DNA from: Microvirga mediterraneensis
Lineage (GTDB): Bacteria > Pseudomonadota > Alphaproteobacteria > Rhizobiales > Beijerinckiaceae
DNA length: 64,000 bases
Assembly: GCF_013520865.1 (NCBI RefSeq)
Contig: NZ_JACDXJ010000001.1
Location: forward strand, 868,001 to 932,000
Reading direction: 5' to 3'
In this document: positions 7,601-16,330 of the stretch, in pieces
Position numbering within the stretch: position 1 is the first letter of the stretch
Layout: each line of letters begins with the position of its first letter
Program-made: the position numbers and the translations under genes
The notes under the pieces: model-generated
What the model was told of the DNA's origin: nothing
The model's input: the letters and a program-made list of their open reading frames with translations, nothing else
The model's database searches: none

Positions 7601-10025
7601 CTCGGGAAAGGTGCAGGATGTCCAAGCGGCCTTAAGGGCGCTGGAATACAATCCGAGAACGCGCCAGGGTGCGGAGAACGGCAGCGTCGAGGTCAGCACC
7701 TTCACCATCAAGCTCTACGATGCATCCCTTCTCACGGCCACGAACACCAATGTTCGCGTCGAGTCGGTCCACGGCGCGCTCCCGAATGCGGCGCCGATCA
7801 TCGAAGGCGCTGAAGCCCCTGTGGCCGTGACCATTGCGGATACGGACATCGCGTCTCCCTTCGCAAACGTGACGATCACGGACGACAGCGCGACAGTGAC
7901 GGTGACCATCACGATGGACACCGCGTCCAAGGGCGAGTTCACCAATTGGGTCATCGGAACCTATAACCGGATTGCGGGCACCTATACGGTCAGCGGCACG
8001 ATCGCTGAGGTCCAGGCCGCCATTCAGGCGCTCCAGTTCAATCCGGCCGATCGCCCGGACGCGCAGGTCGGGTCTGTCGAGACGACGAACTTCACGATCT
8101 CCGTCTGGGACGGAGCCTATGCCACGACGAACGCCAACGTTTCGGTGAGCGCAACGGCGACGAACCGCGCTCCCACCCTGGAGGCGCCGGTTCATGTCGC
8201 GACCATCGCCGACGACGAGGAAACCAATCTTGCTGCGCCGTTCTCGGGCGTAACGATCGGGGACACGAACGCGAACGATATCGTCACGGTGACGATCACA
8301 CTGGACAGTGCCGACAAGGGTGTTCTGGTTCCGGTCAATGGCGGTGTCTACGACGAGGTGACCGGAATCTTCACGATCACCGGTTCGGTGGCGGACGTTC
8401 AGGCGGCCGTGCACGCCCTGCTTTACAATCCGGCCCTTCGCTCCGGCGCAGAGAACGGCAGCGTCGAGACCTCGCACTTCACCATCGTGGTGACGGATGC
8501 GGGGGGGCTCTCGACCGCTCCGAGCACCACTATCAGTGTCGACTCGGTTCATCGCGAAATCCAGCAAAACCAAGCGCCGGTCATCGGCGGCGTCGATACT
8601 CCCGTGGCAGTGACGATCGCCGATACGGACCTCGCGTCGCCCTTCGGCAACGTGACGATCACGGACGACGGCGCGTGGGTGACGGTTACCGTCTCCATGG
8701 ATCTTGCCTCCAAGGGCGAGTTCACCAATTGGGTCATCGGCAGCTACGACCGGAACGCCGGCACCTATACGGTCAGCGGAACGGCCGCTGAAGTGCAGGC
8801 TGCCATCCAAGCGCTCAAGTTCAATCCGGCCGATCGCATCGCGCCCGTCGGTTCAGCGCAGACGACGAACTTCACGATCTCCATCGTCGATGATCAAGAG
8901 ACAGCCGGTCAGCCGGTCAGCAACATCTCCGTCACGTCTCTTGCCGGGAACATTGCGCCGGCCGCGCCCCTGTTGACGGGCGGGTCGATCAGCGACATGG
9001 CGATTGCCGGCAGTCAGGTCGGCACTCTTTCGGCCGCTGATCCGAACGGCGATGCCATCACCTACATCTTCAGCCAGGCCCTGGACGGCTCCAATGGCCT
9101 GATCAGTGCGGATGGCCGGTTCGAAATCGTCAACAACCTGGTCGTCGTTCGCGATCCCAAGCTCATCCAGGTCTCGCAGAACACCACCTTCACATACAGC
9201 GTGATCGCCGAAGACGGGCATGGCGGCCAGGCCTCCGGCACCATTTCCATCGCAGTAGCCGACATCAACAAGGCTCCGACGGACCCCCAGCTCTCCAAGA
9301 CTATCGTTCAGGAGAATGTCGCCGAAGGGTATGTCATCGGCTTGGTCTCGGCCACCGACCCGAATGGGACGACGCTGACCTACACCCTGCTGAATGATGC
9401 GGGCGGCAGCGTCGAGCTCGTGGGCGATCAGCTGCGGGTCAAGGATGCGACAAAGATCGACTTCGAGCAGAACTCCCAGTTCGCGATCACGATCGCCGTG
9501 AGCGACGGATTGGAGACCGTGAACAAGACTTTCACCATCACTGTCGAGGACCAGCGGCGAGAGGATGTGGTCGGCAACGGCGGGGATAACGTGATCCGCG
9601 GCGGCGCCGGAAACGACACCCTCAGCGGTGCCGGTGGAAACGACACGCTGCACGGCGGCGAAGGGCGCGATCTGCTCACGGGCGGCACAGGAGCGGACAC
9701 CTTCGTCTTCGACACGGCCGTGATGAAGACGGCGGCCGATTCGATCCTGGACTTCAGCCTCGCGGATGGAGACCGCATCTGTCTATCGCAGAAGATCTTC
9801 AACAGCGTTGGGCTCGGCCAGCTCACCGCCAACGCCTTCGCGCTCGGGACCGAAGCCCGCGATCAGGACGATCGGATCATCTACGACCAGACGACCGGGC
9901 GTCTCTTCTATGACGTGGACGGCACTGGAAGCGCGTCGAAAGACATCAAGCCGATCCTGTTCGCCATCATCAACGAGAACGGCGTGAAACCGGCTTTGAC
10001 GCACGCGAGCTTCTACATCATCTGA
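4647..10025 (+). CDS. Giant RTX-type calcium-binding repeat adhesin, type I secreted
   Basis: A 1792-residue acidic protein with almost no cysteine and no Sec signal. Residues about 50-480 hold several blocks of RTX nonapeptides (GGxGxDxLx, e.g. GGTGDDTLDGG), which bind Ca2+ outside the cell. Residues about 523-1434 are seven tandem domains of 116-142 residues, each starting N-x-AP and containing GTYTVSG-x5-VQAAIxAL. Two cadherin-like domains follow (about 1435 and 1541, with SAxDPNG). A second RTX block (about 1643-1700) leads to a C-terminus with FVFDTA, LDFSxxDGD and an aliphatic end, as in peptidase M10-type serralysin tails recognised by type I secretion. ATG 4647 has an AGGGGA SD; a TTG at 4629 is less likely. 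No prtD/prtE/tolC-like genes are in the window. Role in adhesion or biofilm is inference. Confidence 0.9.
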   Translation: MDKIADDLIVIQTGDVLSDITRPLEADEEPATEKVTTFGLAAAGNPSVITGDAGNNDLGSHSTTTATTIYGDLGYDTLRGGTGNDKLYGGEDDDLLIGWRGNDILDGGDGYNDTVSYETETGGAGIVINLTTDIWTYNGQTYASMTGKDSWGGIDTYANIESFVGSQGNDIINASDTLDQFVLNGGAGNDTLMGAGSNEWDKDYLIGGAGDDLLIGGIAYFQGNAAVRVDLATGIATGQGTDTLQSITHVIGSNSGDVLRAGNEAATLDGAAGNDTLYGSAGNDELYVGSGVDVIYGSAGSDLIYANGATTLRYDQIVLLNAQGKNIAGAISADLAQGYVSKYDNVPNSSFPKYGEDRIYSSAADLVGTQYSDTVRGNALNNHLFGLGGNDSISGFDGNDMLTGDSGSDTLVGGTGDDTLDGGINNDLLKGEDGHDHLLAGSGRDTLDGGNGNDTLDGGVGADSMVGGAGNDVYYVDNLRDSVTELANGGTDTVYISVSGFDHLKLANIENVILVGEGSIDYSNRAPTILGASGPTRVTVADTGIVNPFAGLTIDDNGSWVTVTVKMNQLPGYALGTFGNLGTGVYDRLSGTYTVSGDIATVQASLRGLQFSPNASPNATSAGAAGSMTSDSFTISVVDDRGIASVPNSNISVDVVAQNRAPILIAPTAAYTMSDTDNVNLVTPFANIELIDPNLSDVVTARIALDSPAKGALISTGGTYDAATGIYTVTGWAGDVRATLRALKFNPTDRTADGIETTQFTITVTDAAGASSGPISTIKVNSVHGTAPANSAPVVSGSDTLSYGVSGPIAAFTKLTISDSSPTVTATVAMNDRNYGTFVNLGTGAYDAVAGTYTVSGTAAQVQAAIRALKFDALKTATVKFTITVTDGSLTTTNTNFTLNPTMPNQAPTIQAQPTTVRIADNEEDDLATPFAGVVLDDPEATANNSYVQLRVYLDDPSKGVFVPGKGGTIMSNTDPVNGYYYYTISGKVQDVQAALRALEYNPRTRQGAENGSVEVSTFTIKLYDASLLTATNTNVRVESVHGALPNAAPIIEGAEAPVAVTIADTDIASPFANVTITDDSATVTVTITMDTASKGEFTNWVIGTYNRIAGTYTVSGTIAEVQAAIQALQFNPADRPDAQVGSVETTNFTISVWDGAYATTNANVSVSATATNRAPTLEAPVHVATIADDEETNLAAPFSGVTIGDTNANDIVTVTITLDSADKGVLVPVNGGVYDEVTGIFTITGSVADVQAAVHALLYNPALRSGAENGSVETSHFTIVVTDAGGLSTAPSTTISVDSVHREIQQNQAPVIGGVDTPVAVTIADTDLASPFGNVTITDDGAWVTVTVSMDLASKGEFTNWVIGSYDRNAGTYTVSGTAAEVQAAIQALKFNPADRIAPVGSAQTTNFTISIVDDQETAGQPVSNISVTSLAGNIAPAAPLLTGGSISDMAIAGSQVGTLSAADPNGDAITYIFSQALDGSNGLISADGRFEIVNNLVVVRDPKLIQVSQNTTFTYSVIAEDGHGGQASGTISIAVADINKAPTDPQLSKTIVQENVAEGYVIGLVSATDPNGTTLTYTLLNDAGGSVELVGDQLRVKDATKIDFEQNSQFAITIAVSDGLETVNKTFTITVEDQRREDVVGNGGDNVIRGGAGNDTLSGAGGNDTLHGGEGRDLLTGGTGADTFVFDTAVMKTAADSILDFSLADGDRICLSQKIFNSVGLGQLTANAFALGTEARDQDDRIIYDQTTGRLFYDVDGTGSASKDIKPILFAIINENGVKPALTHASFYII

Positions 10026-10048
10026 CGTGGGATGGACCGGCAAGAATT

Positions 10049-10075
10049 GGGCGGCTCTTCCTTGAAGAGCCGCCC
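10049..10075 (+). terminator. Rho-independent-type hairpin after the RTX gene
   Basis: Exact 12-bp inverted repeat GGGCGGCTCTTC / GAAGAGCCGCCC with a CTT loop, 24 bases past the RTX stop. Only a short TTC follows on the plus strand. It may also shield the convergent chemoreceptor gene. Confidence 0.75.
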
Positions 10076-10154
10076 TTCGCGTTCACGGCCGACGTCGTTG
10101 CCTTGAGAGGATTCGTCGCTCGTGCAGGCCTTCGGCCGGCATGAGCGACAGGTC

Positions 10155-11840
10155 TCAAGCCGCGCGCACGGTCGCCAGGAAGTTGTTGACCTGGTTGCGC
10201 AGGTGCTCGGCCTGGTTCACGAGAGCCGACGACGATGTCAGTACCTGATGGGCCGCCACTTCCGTCTCCTCGGCCACTTCGGCCACCTTGTTGATGTTGG
10301 CGGTCACTTCCCCCGTGCCGGCCGATGCCTGGTTCACCGAGGAGACGATCTCCTGCGTGGCCGCCCCCTGCTGGTCCACCGCCATGGCGATGCTGCTCGA
10401 TACGTCGCTCATGGCCTGGATGCGCTGGGTGATGCCGTTGATCGCCTCCACGGCCTGGGACGTCGAGGCCTGGATCGCGGCGATCTGGCTCGAGATGTCG
10501 GCGGTGGCCCTGGAGGTCTGGTCGGCGGGCGACTTCCCCTCGGTGGCGACCACGGCGAAGCCCCGTCCCGCCTCGCCGGCGCGGGCCGCCTCGATGGTGG
10601 CGTTCAGCGCCAGCAGGTTGGTCTGGCCGGCAATGGCCGAGATCATGTCGATCACCGCCCCGACCCGGTCGGCGGCGGCGCTCAGCTGCGAGACGATCTC
10701 GGTCGTCAGGGTCGCGGCCTGCACGGCTTCGCGGGACATGACGGCGGATTGCTCGACCTGACGGCTGATCTCGCTTACGGAGGCGCCGAGCTCTTCCGTG
10801 GCGCTCGACATGGCCAGCACGTTGGCCGAGGTCTGCTCGGCCGCCGCCGCGACGGCGGTGGACCGCGAGGAGGTCGCCTGAGCGGAACTCGTCAGCTGCT
10901 CGGCCGTCGCCTGCATGCGACCGGCGGCTGTCGAGACGGACAGGATGATCTCGCCGATGGCGCCGTCGAAGGTCTCTGCCAGCTCGACCATCATCCGCTT
11001 GCGCTCGACTTCGGAGGCCTCGTGGGCCTGAACCGCCTCGAGTTCGAGGGCCTTGTTCCGGACCATACGGTCCTTGAAGACCTGCACGGCCTCGATCATC
11101 TGGCCGATGTCGCGGCTGCGGTTGCCGGAGGGGAGCGCGACCGCGAGATCGTCATTCGCCAGACGCCGCATGACCGAAGTCAGGTTGCGCAGGGGCGATA
11201 CGATGCTGAACCGCGTCATCAGGAGGCTGATCAGAAGCCCGAAGAGGATGCCGATGGCGGCCACGCCGATCTGGAGCCTGATGGCCGCGTTCGCCCCTTC
11301 CTCGGAAGCCGAGCGCATCGCGGCGAGCTTCTTGGCCGTATAAGCGCTGTAGGCCTTCACATTGTCGGTCACATTACGCTGTGCGGCCAAACCCTTTTCG
11401 ACCTCGGCATTCATGAGGGCCCGATCGCTCCCCTTGTCGGAGGCCGCCACCTTGATCATGGAGCGGATGACGTCGAAATAGGCGTCCAGGGCCACGCGCA
11501 TCTGGTCGAGCAGGGCCTTCTCCTGCGCGTCTGCGACCCCTTCGAGGATCCTGAGCCGCTCGAGCATCTCTTTCGTGCGGCGGTCGGCCTCCTGGCTGAA
11601 ATCGGACGCCTTGTTCGGCTGCTGCGCGACCTGGTAGGTCATCCGGCTGATGGCGATGATGTCGACCCGCAGGTCCATCGCCTCGCGCGCGGCCTCCTCG
11701 CGCAGGCCGACGATCGCCATCGCGTCCCTGAGCTTGGACGTCTCGCGCCAGCCCACCACGGCGATCACGGCCGCGACGAGGCCCATGAGAGAAACGACCG
11801 CAATCACCTTCTGCGGAATCGAGAAATTCTTGAGTGCCAT
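10155..11840 (-). CDS. Methyl-accepting chemotaxis protein with variant signalling tip
   Basis: A 561-residue transmembrane chemoreceptor: TM1 at about 10-29, a periplasmic four-helix-bundle-like sensor (30-185), TM2 at about 190-210, HAMP (about 212-265, with [18 protein letters not shown]), then the cytoplasmic coiled coil. The CheA/CheW-binding hairpin reads [19 protein letters not shown] followed by [20 protein letters not shown]. In nearly all MCPs the latter half is EV(K/R)xLAxxx; here residues 435 and 438 are Gly and Pro in place of Val and Leu, each explicable by one base change. The gene is alone, away from any che cluster, and is convergent with the RTX gene. Ligand unknown. Confidence 0.9.
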   Translation of the reverse strand: MALKNFSIPQKVIAVVSLMGLVAAVIAVVGWRETSKLRDAMAIVGLREEAAREAMDLRVDIIAISRMTYQVAQQPNKASDFSQEADRRTKEMLERLRILEGVADAQEKALLDQMRVALDAYFDVIRSMIKVAASDKGSDRALMNAEVEKGLAAQRNVTDNVKAYSAYTAKKLAAMRSASEEGANAAIRLQIGVAAIGILFGLLISLLMTRFSIVSPLRNLTSVMRRLANDDLAVALPSGNRSRDIGQMIEAVQVFKDRMVRNKALELEAVQAHEASEVERKRMMVELAETFDGAIGEIILSVSTAAGRMQATAEQLTSSAQATSSRSTAVAAAAEQTSANVLAMSSATEELGASVSEISRQVEQSAVMSREAVQAATLTTEIVSQLSAAADRVGAVIDMISAIAGQTNLLALNATIEAARAGEAGRGFAVVATEGKSPADQTSRATADISSQIAAIQASTSQAVEAINGITQRIQAMSDVSSSIAMAVDQQGAATQEIVSSVNQASAGTGEVTANINKVAEVAEETEVAAHQVLTSSSALVNQAEHLRNQVNNFLATVRAA

Positions 11841-12017
11841 TGAAAACCTGCCCCTGCAGACCTGCCTTGGCGTCCGGCTCTGAAATGGCCGGATCGGCGA
11901 GTGTCAGGTCTATTGCCCTAACGTAAAATCTGCGGGGCGCCGGTTAAAAAACCGATAAATTGTCCAATGAAAACAAGGTAATTGGAGGTGATGGAACCCG
12001 TCCGCTAGCAACGCCCC

Positions 12018-12761
12018 TCACCCGATCCGGTGCAAGGCGCTGCCGTAGGTCTTGAGCCAGGCTTCCGCCTCGTCGGTGCGCGGGCAGAGCTGGTAGGTGA
12101 GCTTCCAGAACCGGTTGGAATGGTTCAGTTCGCGCAGGTGGGCCACCTCGTGGGCGGCGAGGTAATCGAGCACGAAGGGCGGCGCCATGATCAGGCGCCA
12201 GGAGAAGTTCAGGGCACCGTTGGCCGAGCAGGAACCCCAGCGGCTCTTGGTGTCGCGCACGGTGATGCGCTTGGCCGGCTGCCCGAGCTGGGCCGTATGC
12301 TTCTTGACCGCGATGGCGAAATCCTTCCGGGCCTCGGCCTCGAGGAAGTCCCGCACCCGCCGGGCCACATGGGACGCCTCGCCGGACACGGCGATGATCG
12401 GCTCGCCCGCGCCGCCCCTGGTGGCCTGGGTCACGCCCCGGATCGATGACCAATGGACGATCCGGTGCGGCACGCCGCGAAAGGGCACGAGGGCGCCCGG
12501 CTCGAAGAGCACCCGCTCCGGCACCTTGGCGAGACGGGTGGCGATCCACTGGCTGTGGCTGTCGGCGAATTTCTGGGCAAGGCCCACATCGGTGCGCTCG
12601 GGGATGCTGAGCACGACCTCGCCGGTCGCGTTGGAGACGCGCAGCGTGATTCGCTTGGCCGTGGGACGGCGTTTGAGGGCCACCTTGAAGGTTTGGCCCT
12701 CATGGAAAACTTTGAGGTGAGGCGGGTCCGCAGGAACGCGGCGAAACAGGGCGGATTTCAT
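12018..12761 (-). CDS. SprT/YgjP-like zinc metallopeptidase (M48/DUF45 family)
   Basis: A soluble 247-residue protein of the YgjP/SprT-like metallopeptidase group. The C-terminal half carries the zinc motif H204-EVA-H208 followed by LRELNHSNRFW, and upstream the family motif RDTKSRWGSCSANGALNFSW. The N-terminal half is the family's beta-rich domain (LKRRPTAKRITLRVSNATGEV). Substrate is unknown. The ATG at 12761 is chosen because the longer frame (to 12947) would run 110 bp into the PhaZ gene and adds sequence unlike the family; its SD is weak. It lies downstream of, and could be cotranscribed with, the PHB depolymerase gene (76-bp gap). Confidence 0.85.
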   Translation of the reverse strand: MKSALFRRVPADPPHLKVFHEGQTFKVALKRRPTAKRITLRVSNATGEVVLSIPERTDVGLAQKFADSHSQWIATRLAKVPERVLFEPGALVPFRGVPHRIVHWSSIRGVTQATRGGAGEPIIAVSGEASHVARRVRDFLEAEARKDFAIAVKKHTAQLGQPAKRITVRDTKSRWGSCSANGALNFSWRLIMAPPFVLDYLAAHEVAHLRELNHSNRFWKLTYQLCPRTDEAEAWLKTYGSALHRIG

Positions 12762-12837
12762 GTCCGCAATCTGCCCCGACAGGTCGATTCTGTCAGCGCA
12801 GCCGTTTGCCGCTCCTAAGAACGCATCAAGAACAGAA

Positions 12838-14100
12838 TCAGGCCCTTGACGAGGCTTTCCGGGCTGGTTCTCGGCTGTGATTCTCAATGAATTCAACGAT
12901 TCGAGGAGCGATCTGAGCCCTGAAACGAGAACCGTTGAAGACGCCATAGTGACCGACCCCGGCCTGCAGATGATACAGTTTCTTGTCGGAGGAGAGGTTG
13001 GGGGTCAAGTCCAGGGCGGCCAGGGTCTGGCCCACGCCCGAGATGTCGTCCCGCTCGCCCTCGACCGCCATGATGGCGCAGCGCCGGATGGCCATGAGAT
13101 CCACCGGCTCGTCCCGGTGCATCATCTCGCCTTTCGGCAGCTCGTGATTGACGAACACCGTCTCGATCGTCTGCAGGTAGAATTCCGCGGTCAGGTCCAT
13201 GACGGCGAGGTACTCGTCATAGAACTCCCGGTGCTTCTCGGCCGAATCACCGTCGCCGTCCACGAGATGGTTGAACATCTCGTAATGGGCGGTCAGGTGC
13301 CGGTCGATGTTCATGGCCATGAAGCCGGAGAGCTGCTGGAAGCCCGGATAGACATCGCGCCAGAAACCCGGATGGGACGGCGGCACCTTGGTGATGCAGT
13401 GCTGCCGGAACCACTCGATGCCGCGCTCCTCCGCCAGCCGGTTGACGGCGGTGGGCGAACGGCGGGTGTCGATGGGACCGCCCATCAGGATCATGGAACG
13501 CGGGACGGCCGGGTCGTTCTCGGCCTCGAGACGGGCGATGGCCGCGATCACGGGGACCGCCGGCTGGCATACGGCCATGACGCTGAGGTCCGGGCCGAAG
13601 GTCCGGAACATGTCCTTGAGGTAATCGATGTAATCGTCGAGATCGAAGGCGCCTTCCGCCAGGGGCACCATGCGGGCATCGATCCAGTCGGTGATCATCA
13701 CCTGATGGGTCGGCAGGAAGGTCTCCACCGTGCCGCGCAGCAGCGTGGCGTAGTGGCCCGACATGGGGGCGACGATCAGGAGCTTCGGCTGCTCCTTGGC
13801 GCCGGCATGGTCGCGCTCGAAGGAGATGACGCGGCAGAAGGGACGATCCCAGACGATGCGCTCGGTGACTGCCACCTCCTCGTTGCCGATCACGGTGGTC
13901 GGCAGGTTGAAGGCGGGCTTGCCGTAGCGCCGCGTGGTGCGCTCGAACAATTCGCAGGCCGCCGAGACGGTCCGGCCATAGGGCGTGTTGGTCAAGGGGT
14001 TGTCGGGATTGTCGAAAAAATGCTTCGTGAAATCGGACGCGGCACGAGCGGGACTCAAAAGCCAATGCGCCGTATCGTACCAAACATAAGAAAAGTTCAT
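12838..14100 (-). CDS. phaZ: Intracellular polyhydroxyalkanoate depolymerase
   Basis: A 420-residue alpha/beta hydrolase of the intracellular PhaZ (d1) family that mobilises stored poly(3-hydroxybutyrate). The N-terminus MNFSYVWYDTAHWLLSPARA is characteristic. The lipase-box-like segment SVMAVCQPA has Cys178 as nucleophile, matching the catalytic cysteine of the Ralstonia PhaZ1 type rather than a serine; GHYATLLRGTVETFLP and the terminal GVGHYGVFNGSRFR with the His are also family hallmarks. ATG 14100 has a GGGGAC SD; an ATG 13 codons upstream is less likely. Divergent from regB across 231 bp. Implies that the host stores PHB as a carbon reserve. Confidence 0.93.
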   Translation of the reverse strand: MNFSYVWYDTAHWLLSPARAASDFTKHFFDNPDNPLTNTPYGRTVSAACELFERTTRRYGKPAFNLPTTVIGNEEVAVTERIVWDRPFCRVISFERDHAGAKEQPKLLIVAPMSGHYATLLRGTVETFLPTHQVMITDWIDARMVPLAEGAFDLDDYIDYLKDMFRTFGPDLSVMAVCQPAVPVIAAIARLEAENDPAVPRSMILMGGPIDTRRSPTAVNRLAEERGIEWFRQHCITKVPPSHPGFWRDVYPGFQQLSGFMAMNIDRHLTAHYEMFNHLVDGDGDSAEKHREFYDEYLAVMDLTAEFYLQTIETVFVNHELPKGEMMHRDEPVDLMAIRRCAIMAVEGERDDISGVGQTLAALDLTPNLSSDKKLYHLQAGVGHYGVFNGSRFRAQIAPRIVEFIENHSREPARKASSRA

Positions 14101-14331
14101 CACTGTCCCCAAAAAAGGCCGGGCGCCTGATTCTCGCATAATGCGGTAGGCTTTATCCTCAACCGTAATTTTAAGATTAAAGTTCCTTCAGATTATTGCA
14201 ACAGACTATCTGTTCCACAGCGAAAACGAGCTACATACTTTGGTTCCAGGGAAGAGCCTAAGCACATTGTAGGAAAATAGGCCGGAACCGTGTGCTTGGC
14301 GAACACAATCACGGCCCTATTCTGTCCGGTG

Positions 14332-15687
14332 ATGTCCAAGATCGACCAGAAAAGCCTGACTCACCATGCCCGGCACCTGCGCCTCGACACGCTCGTCCGC
14401 CTGCGCTGGCTCGCCATCGCCGGTCAGGCGGCGGCGGTCGCGGGGGTCCGATTCGGCCTGGGCTTCTCTCTTCCCTTCGCCCTCTGCTTCCTGGTCATCG
14501 GTGCCTCGGTCTGGGTCAATCTGCTCCTGCGCATTCAATATCCGGCAAGCCACCGGCTCAGCGACAACATCGCTACGGCGCTCCTCGCCTTCGACATCCT
14601 GCAGCTGACGGGACTTCTTTATCTGACGGGCGGTCTGGAGAACCCGTTCGCCATGCTGTTCCTGGCGCCCGTGCTGATCTCGGCCACGGCTCTGACCCCG
14701 GAACGGACCCTGGGGCTCGGCCTGCTCGCCATAGGCTGCGCGACGCTCCTGGTGCTCACCCATCGGCCCCTGCCGTGGTTTCCCGGGCAGGACCTCAGCC
14801 TTCCCTTCCTCTACGTGACCGGGATCTGGGCGGCGATCGCGCTCGGCACGGCCTTTACGGGCATTTATGCCTGGCGGGTCGCCGAGGAGGCGCGGCAGCT
14901 CGCCCAGGCGCTGGCGGCCACCGAGCTGGTGCTCGCCCGTGAGCAGCATCTCTCCCAGCTCGACGGCCTGGCTGCGGCCGCGGCCCATGAGCTCGGCACG
15001 CCCCTCGCCACCATCGCCCTGGTGACGAAGGAGCTGAGCCATTCCATGCCCAAGGATGGCCCCGAGGGGGAGGATTTGAAGCTCCTGCAGGAGCAGGTGG
15101 AACGCTGCCGCACCATCCTGACCAAGCTCACCTCCATGGGCCAGGAGGAGGAAGCCGAGTTCCTGGAGACCATCTCCCTCAGCCATCTGGTGGAGGAGAT
15201 CGTCGAGCCGCAGCGCGCCGTGGGCTTCGACGTCAAGGTCGAGGCGCGGGGCGAGGGACCGGAGCCCATGGGGCGGCGCAACCCGGGCGTCGTCTATGGC
15301 CTGTCGAACATCCTCGACAACGCCACGGACTTCGCCGAGAGCCGTGTGACCATCGCGGCCTGCTGGTCTCCTCACGAGGTTTTCATCGAGATCAGGGATG
15401 ACGGCCCCGGTTACGCGCCCGATATTCTGCTCAGGGTGGGCGAGCCCTATGTGACCACCCGCAGCGCCGCAGAGCGGACGGAGGACAGCGAGGAGGGCGG
15501 AGGCCTGGGTTTGGGATTGTTCATCGCCAAGACCCTGATCGAGCGGTCGGGCGCAGAACTGACTCTGACGAATGCCGCGCCGCCGGGCTCCGGGGCCATC
15601 GCACGGATCGTTTGGCCCCGTCATGCGTTTGAACGAGGTGCGGCAATTTCGCCGCAGGGAGACGCGCCGCCGTCTCTCAAAGGTTAG
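14332..15687 (+). CDS. regB: Redox-sensing histidine kinase RegB/ActS
   Basis: Inner-membrane sensor kinase of the global RegBA (PrrBA/ActSR) redox system. Six transmembrane helices occupy about residues 25-185. The quinone-site motif GGLENPF lies near residue 101. The phosphorylation box is AAAAHELGTPLATI with His219, and Cys259 in VERCRTIL is exactly 40 residues later, the same spacing as His225 and the redox-active Cys265 of Rhodobacter RegB. N, G1 and G2 boxes follow (NILDNATDFA, DDGPGYAP, GLGLGLFIAKTL). ATG 14332 is preferred over a GTG at 14290. It precedes regA by 82 bp; the SenC gene often found in photosynthetic relatives is absent. Confidence 0.93.
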   Translation: MSKIDQKSLTHHARHLRLDTLVRLRWLAIAGQAAAVAGVRFGLGFSLPFALCFLVIGASVWVNLLLRIQYPASHRLSDNIATALLAFDILQLTGLLYLTGGLENPFAMLFLAPVLISATALTPERTLGLGLLAIGCATLLVLTHRPLPWFPGQDLSLPFLYVTGIWAAIALGTAFTGIYAWRVAEEARQLAQALAATELVLAREQHLSQLDGLAAAAAHELGTPLATIALVTKELSHSMPKDGPEGEDLKLLQEQVERCRTILTKLTSMGQEEEAEFLETISLSHLVEEIVEPQRAVGFDVKVEARGEGPEPMGRRNPGVVYGLSNILDNATDFAESRVTIAACWSPHEVFIEIRDDGPGYAPDILLRVGEPYVTTRSAAERTEDSEEGGGLGLGLFIAKTLIERSGAELTLTNAAPPGSGAIARIVWPRHAFERGAAISPQGDAPPSLKG

Positions 15688-15769
15688 GGGAAGAATTCCC
15701 ATATGAGAGAGGAGCCGGAAAGGCTCGCTCATGAAGGGATTTCATCCTCAGATGCAAGGAGAATTTCTG

Positions 15770-16327
15770 ATGGCCGATGCGCCTGCCGCGTTCGAAGATC
15801 GCGCCGACAAGAGTCTCTTGATCGTCGACGACGACCGGCCGTTCTCGACCCGTCTCGCCCGCGCCATGGAGGGCCGCGGCTATCAGGTTCGCGTGGCCGA
15901 GAGCGTGACCGACGGCCTGGCCGCCATCGAGACCGAACCGCCGGCCTTCGCGGTGATCGACATGCGCCTCGGCGACGGCAACGGGCTCGATGTGATCGAG
16001 CGCCTGAAGAGCCGTCGCCCCGATGCCCGCGGGGTCATCCTCACCGGGTACGGCAACATCGCCACTGCGGTGACGGCGGTGAAGATGGGAGCCTTCGATT
16101 ACTTGGCGAAGCCCGCCGATGCGGACGAGATCCATGCCGCCCTCATGGCCCAACCCGGCGAGCGCGCCCTGCCGCCGGAGAACCCCATGTCGGCCGACCG
16201 GGTGCGCTGGGAGCACATCCAGCGCGTCTACGAACTCTGCGGCCGCAACGTCTCGGAAACGGCCCGGCGCCTCAACATGCACCGCCGAACCCTCCAGCGG
16301 ATCCTCGCCAAGCGCGCCCCGCGCTGA
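15770..16327 (+). CDS. regA: Response regulator RegA/ActR
   Basis: A 185-residue response regulator partner of RegB. The receiver has the acidic triad VDDD, phospho-acceptor Asp64 in VIDMRLGDGNG, the TGYG threonine region and Lys in YLAKPAD. A short Pro-containing linker (ALPPENPMSADRVRWEHI) leads to a Fis-type helix-turn-helix whose end, ETARRLNMHRRTLQRIL followed by AKRAPR, is the almost invariant RegA signature. Start ATG 15770 has AAGGAG eight bases upstream. Known targets in relatives include respiration, nitrogen and carbon fixation and acid tolerance. Confidence 0.95.
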   Translation: MADAPAAFEDRADKSLLIVDDDRPFSTRLARAMEGRGYQVRVAESVTDGLAAIETEPPAFAVIDMRLGDGNGLDVIERLKSRRPDARGVILTGYGNIATAVTAVKMGAFDYLAKPADADEIHAALMAQPGERALPPENPMSADRVRWEHIQRVYELCGRNVSETARRLNMHRRTLQRILAKRAPR

Positions 16328-16330
16328 TGC

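Noticed and set aside
10122..11843. 573-codon plus-strand frame opposite the chemoreceptor
   Set aside because: Mirror of the MCP coiled coil, no independent motif.
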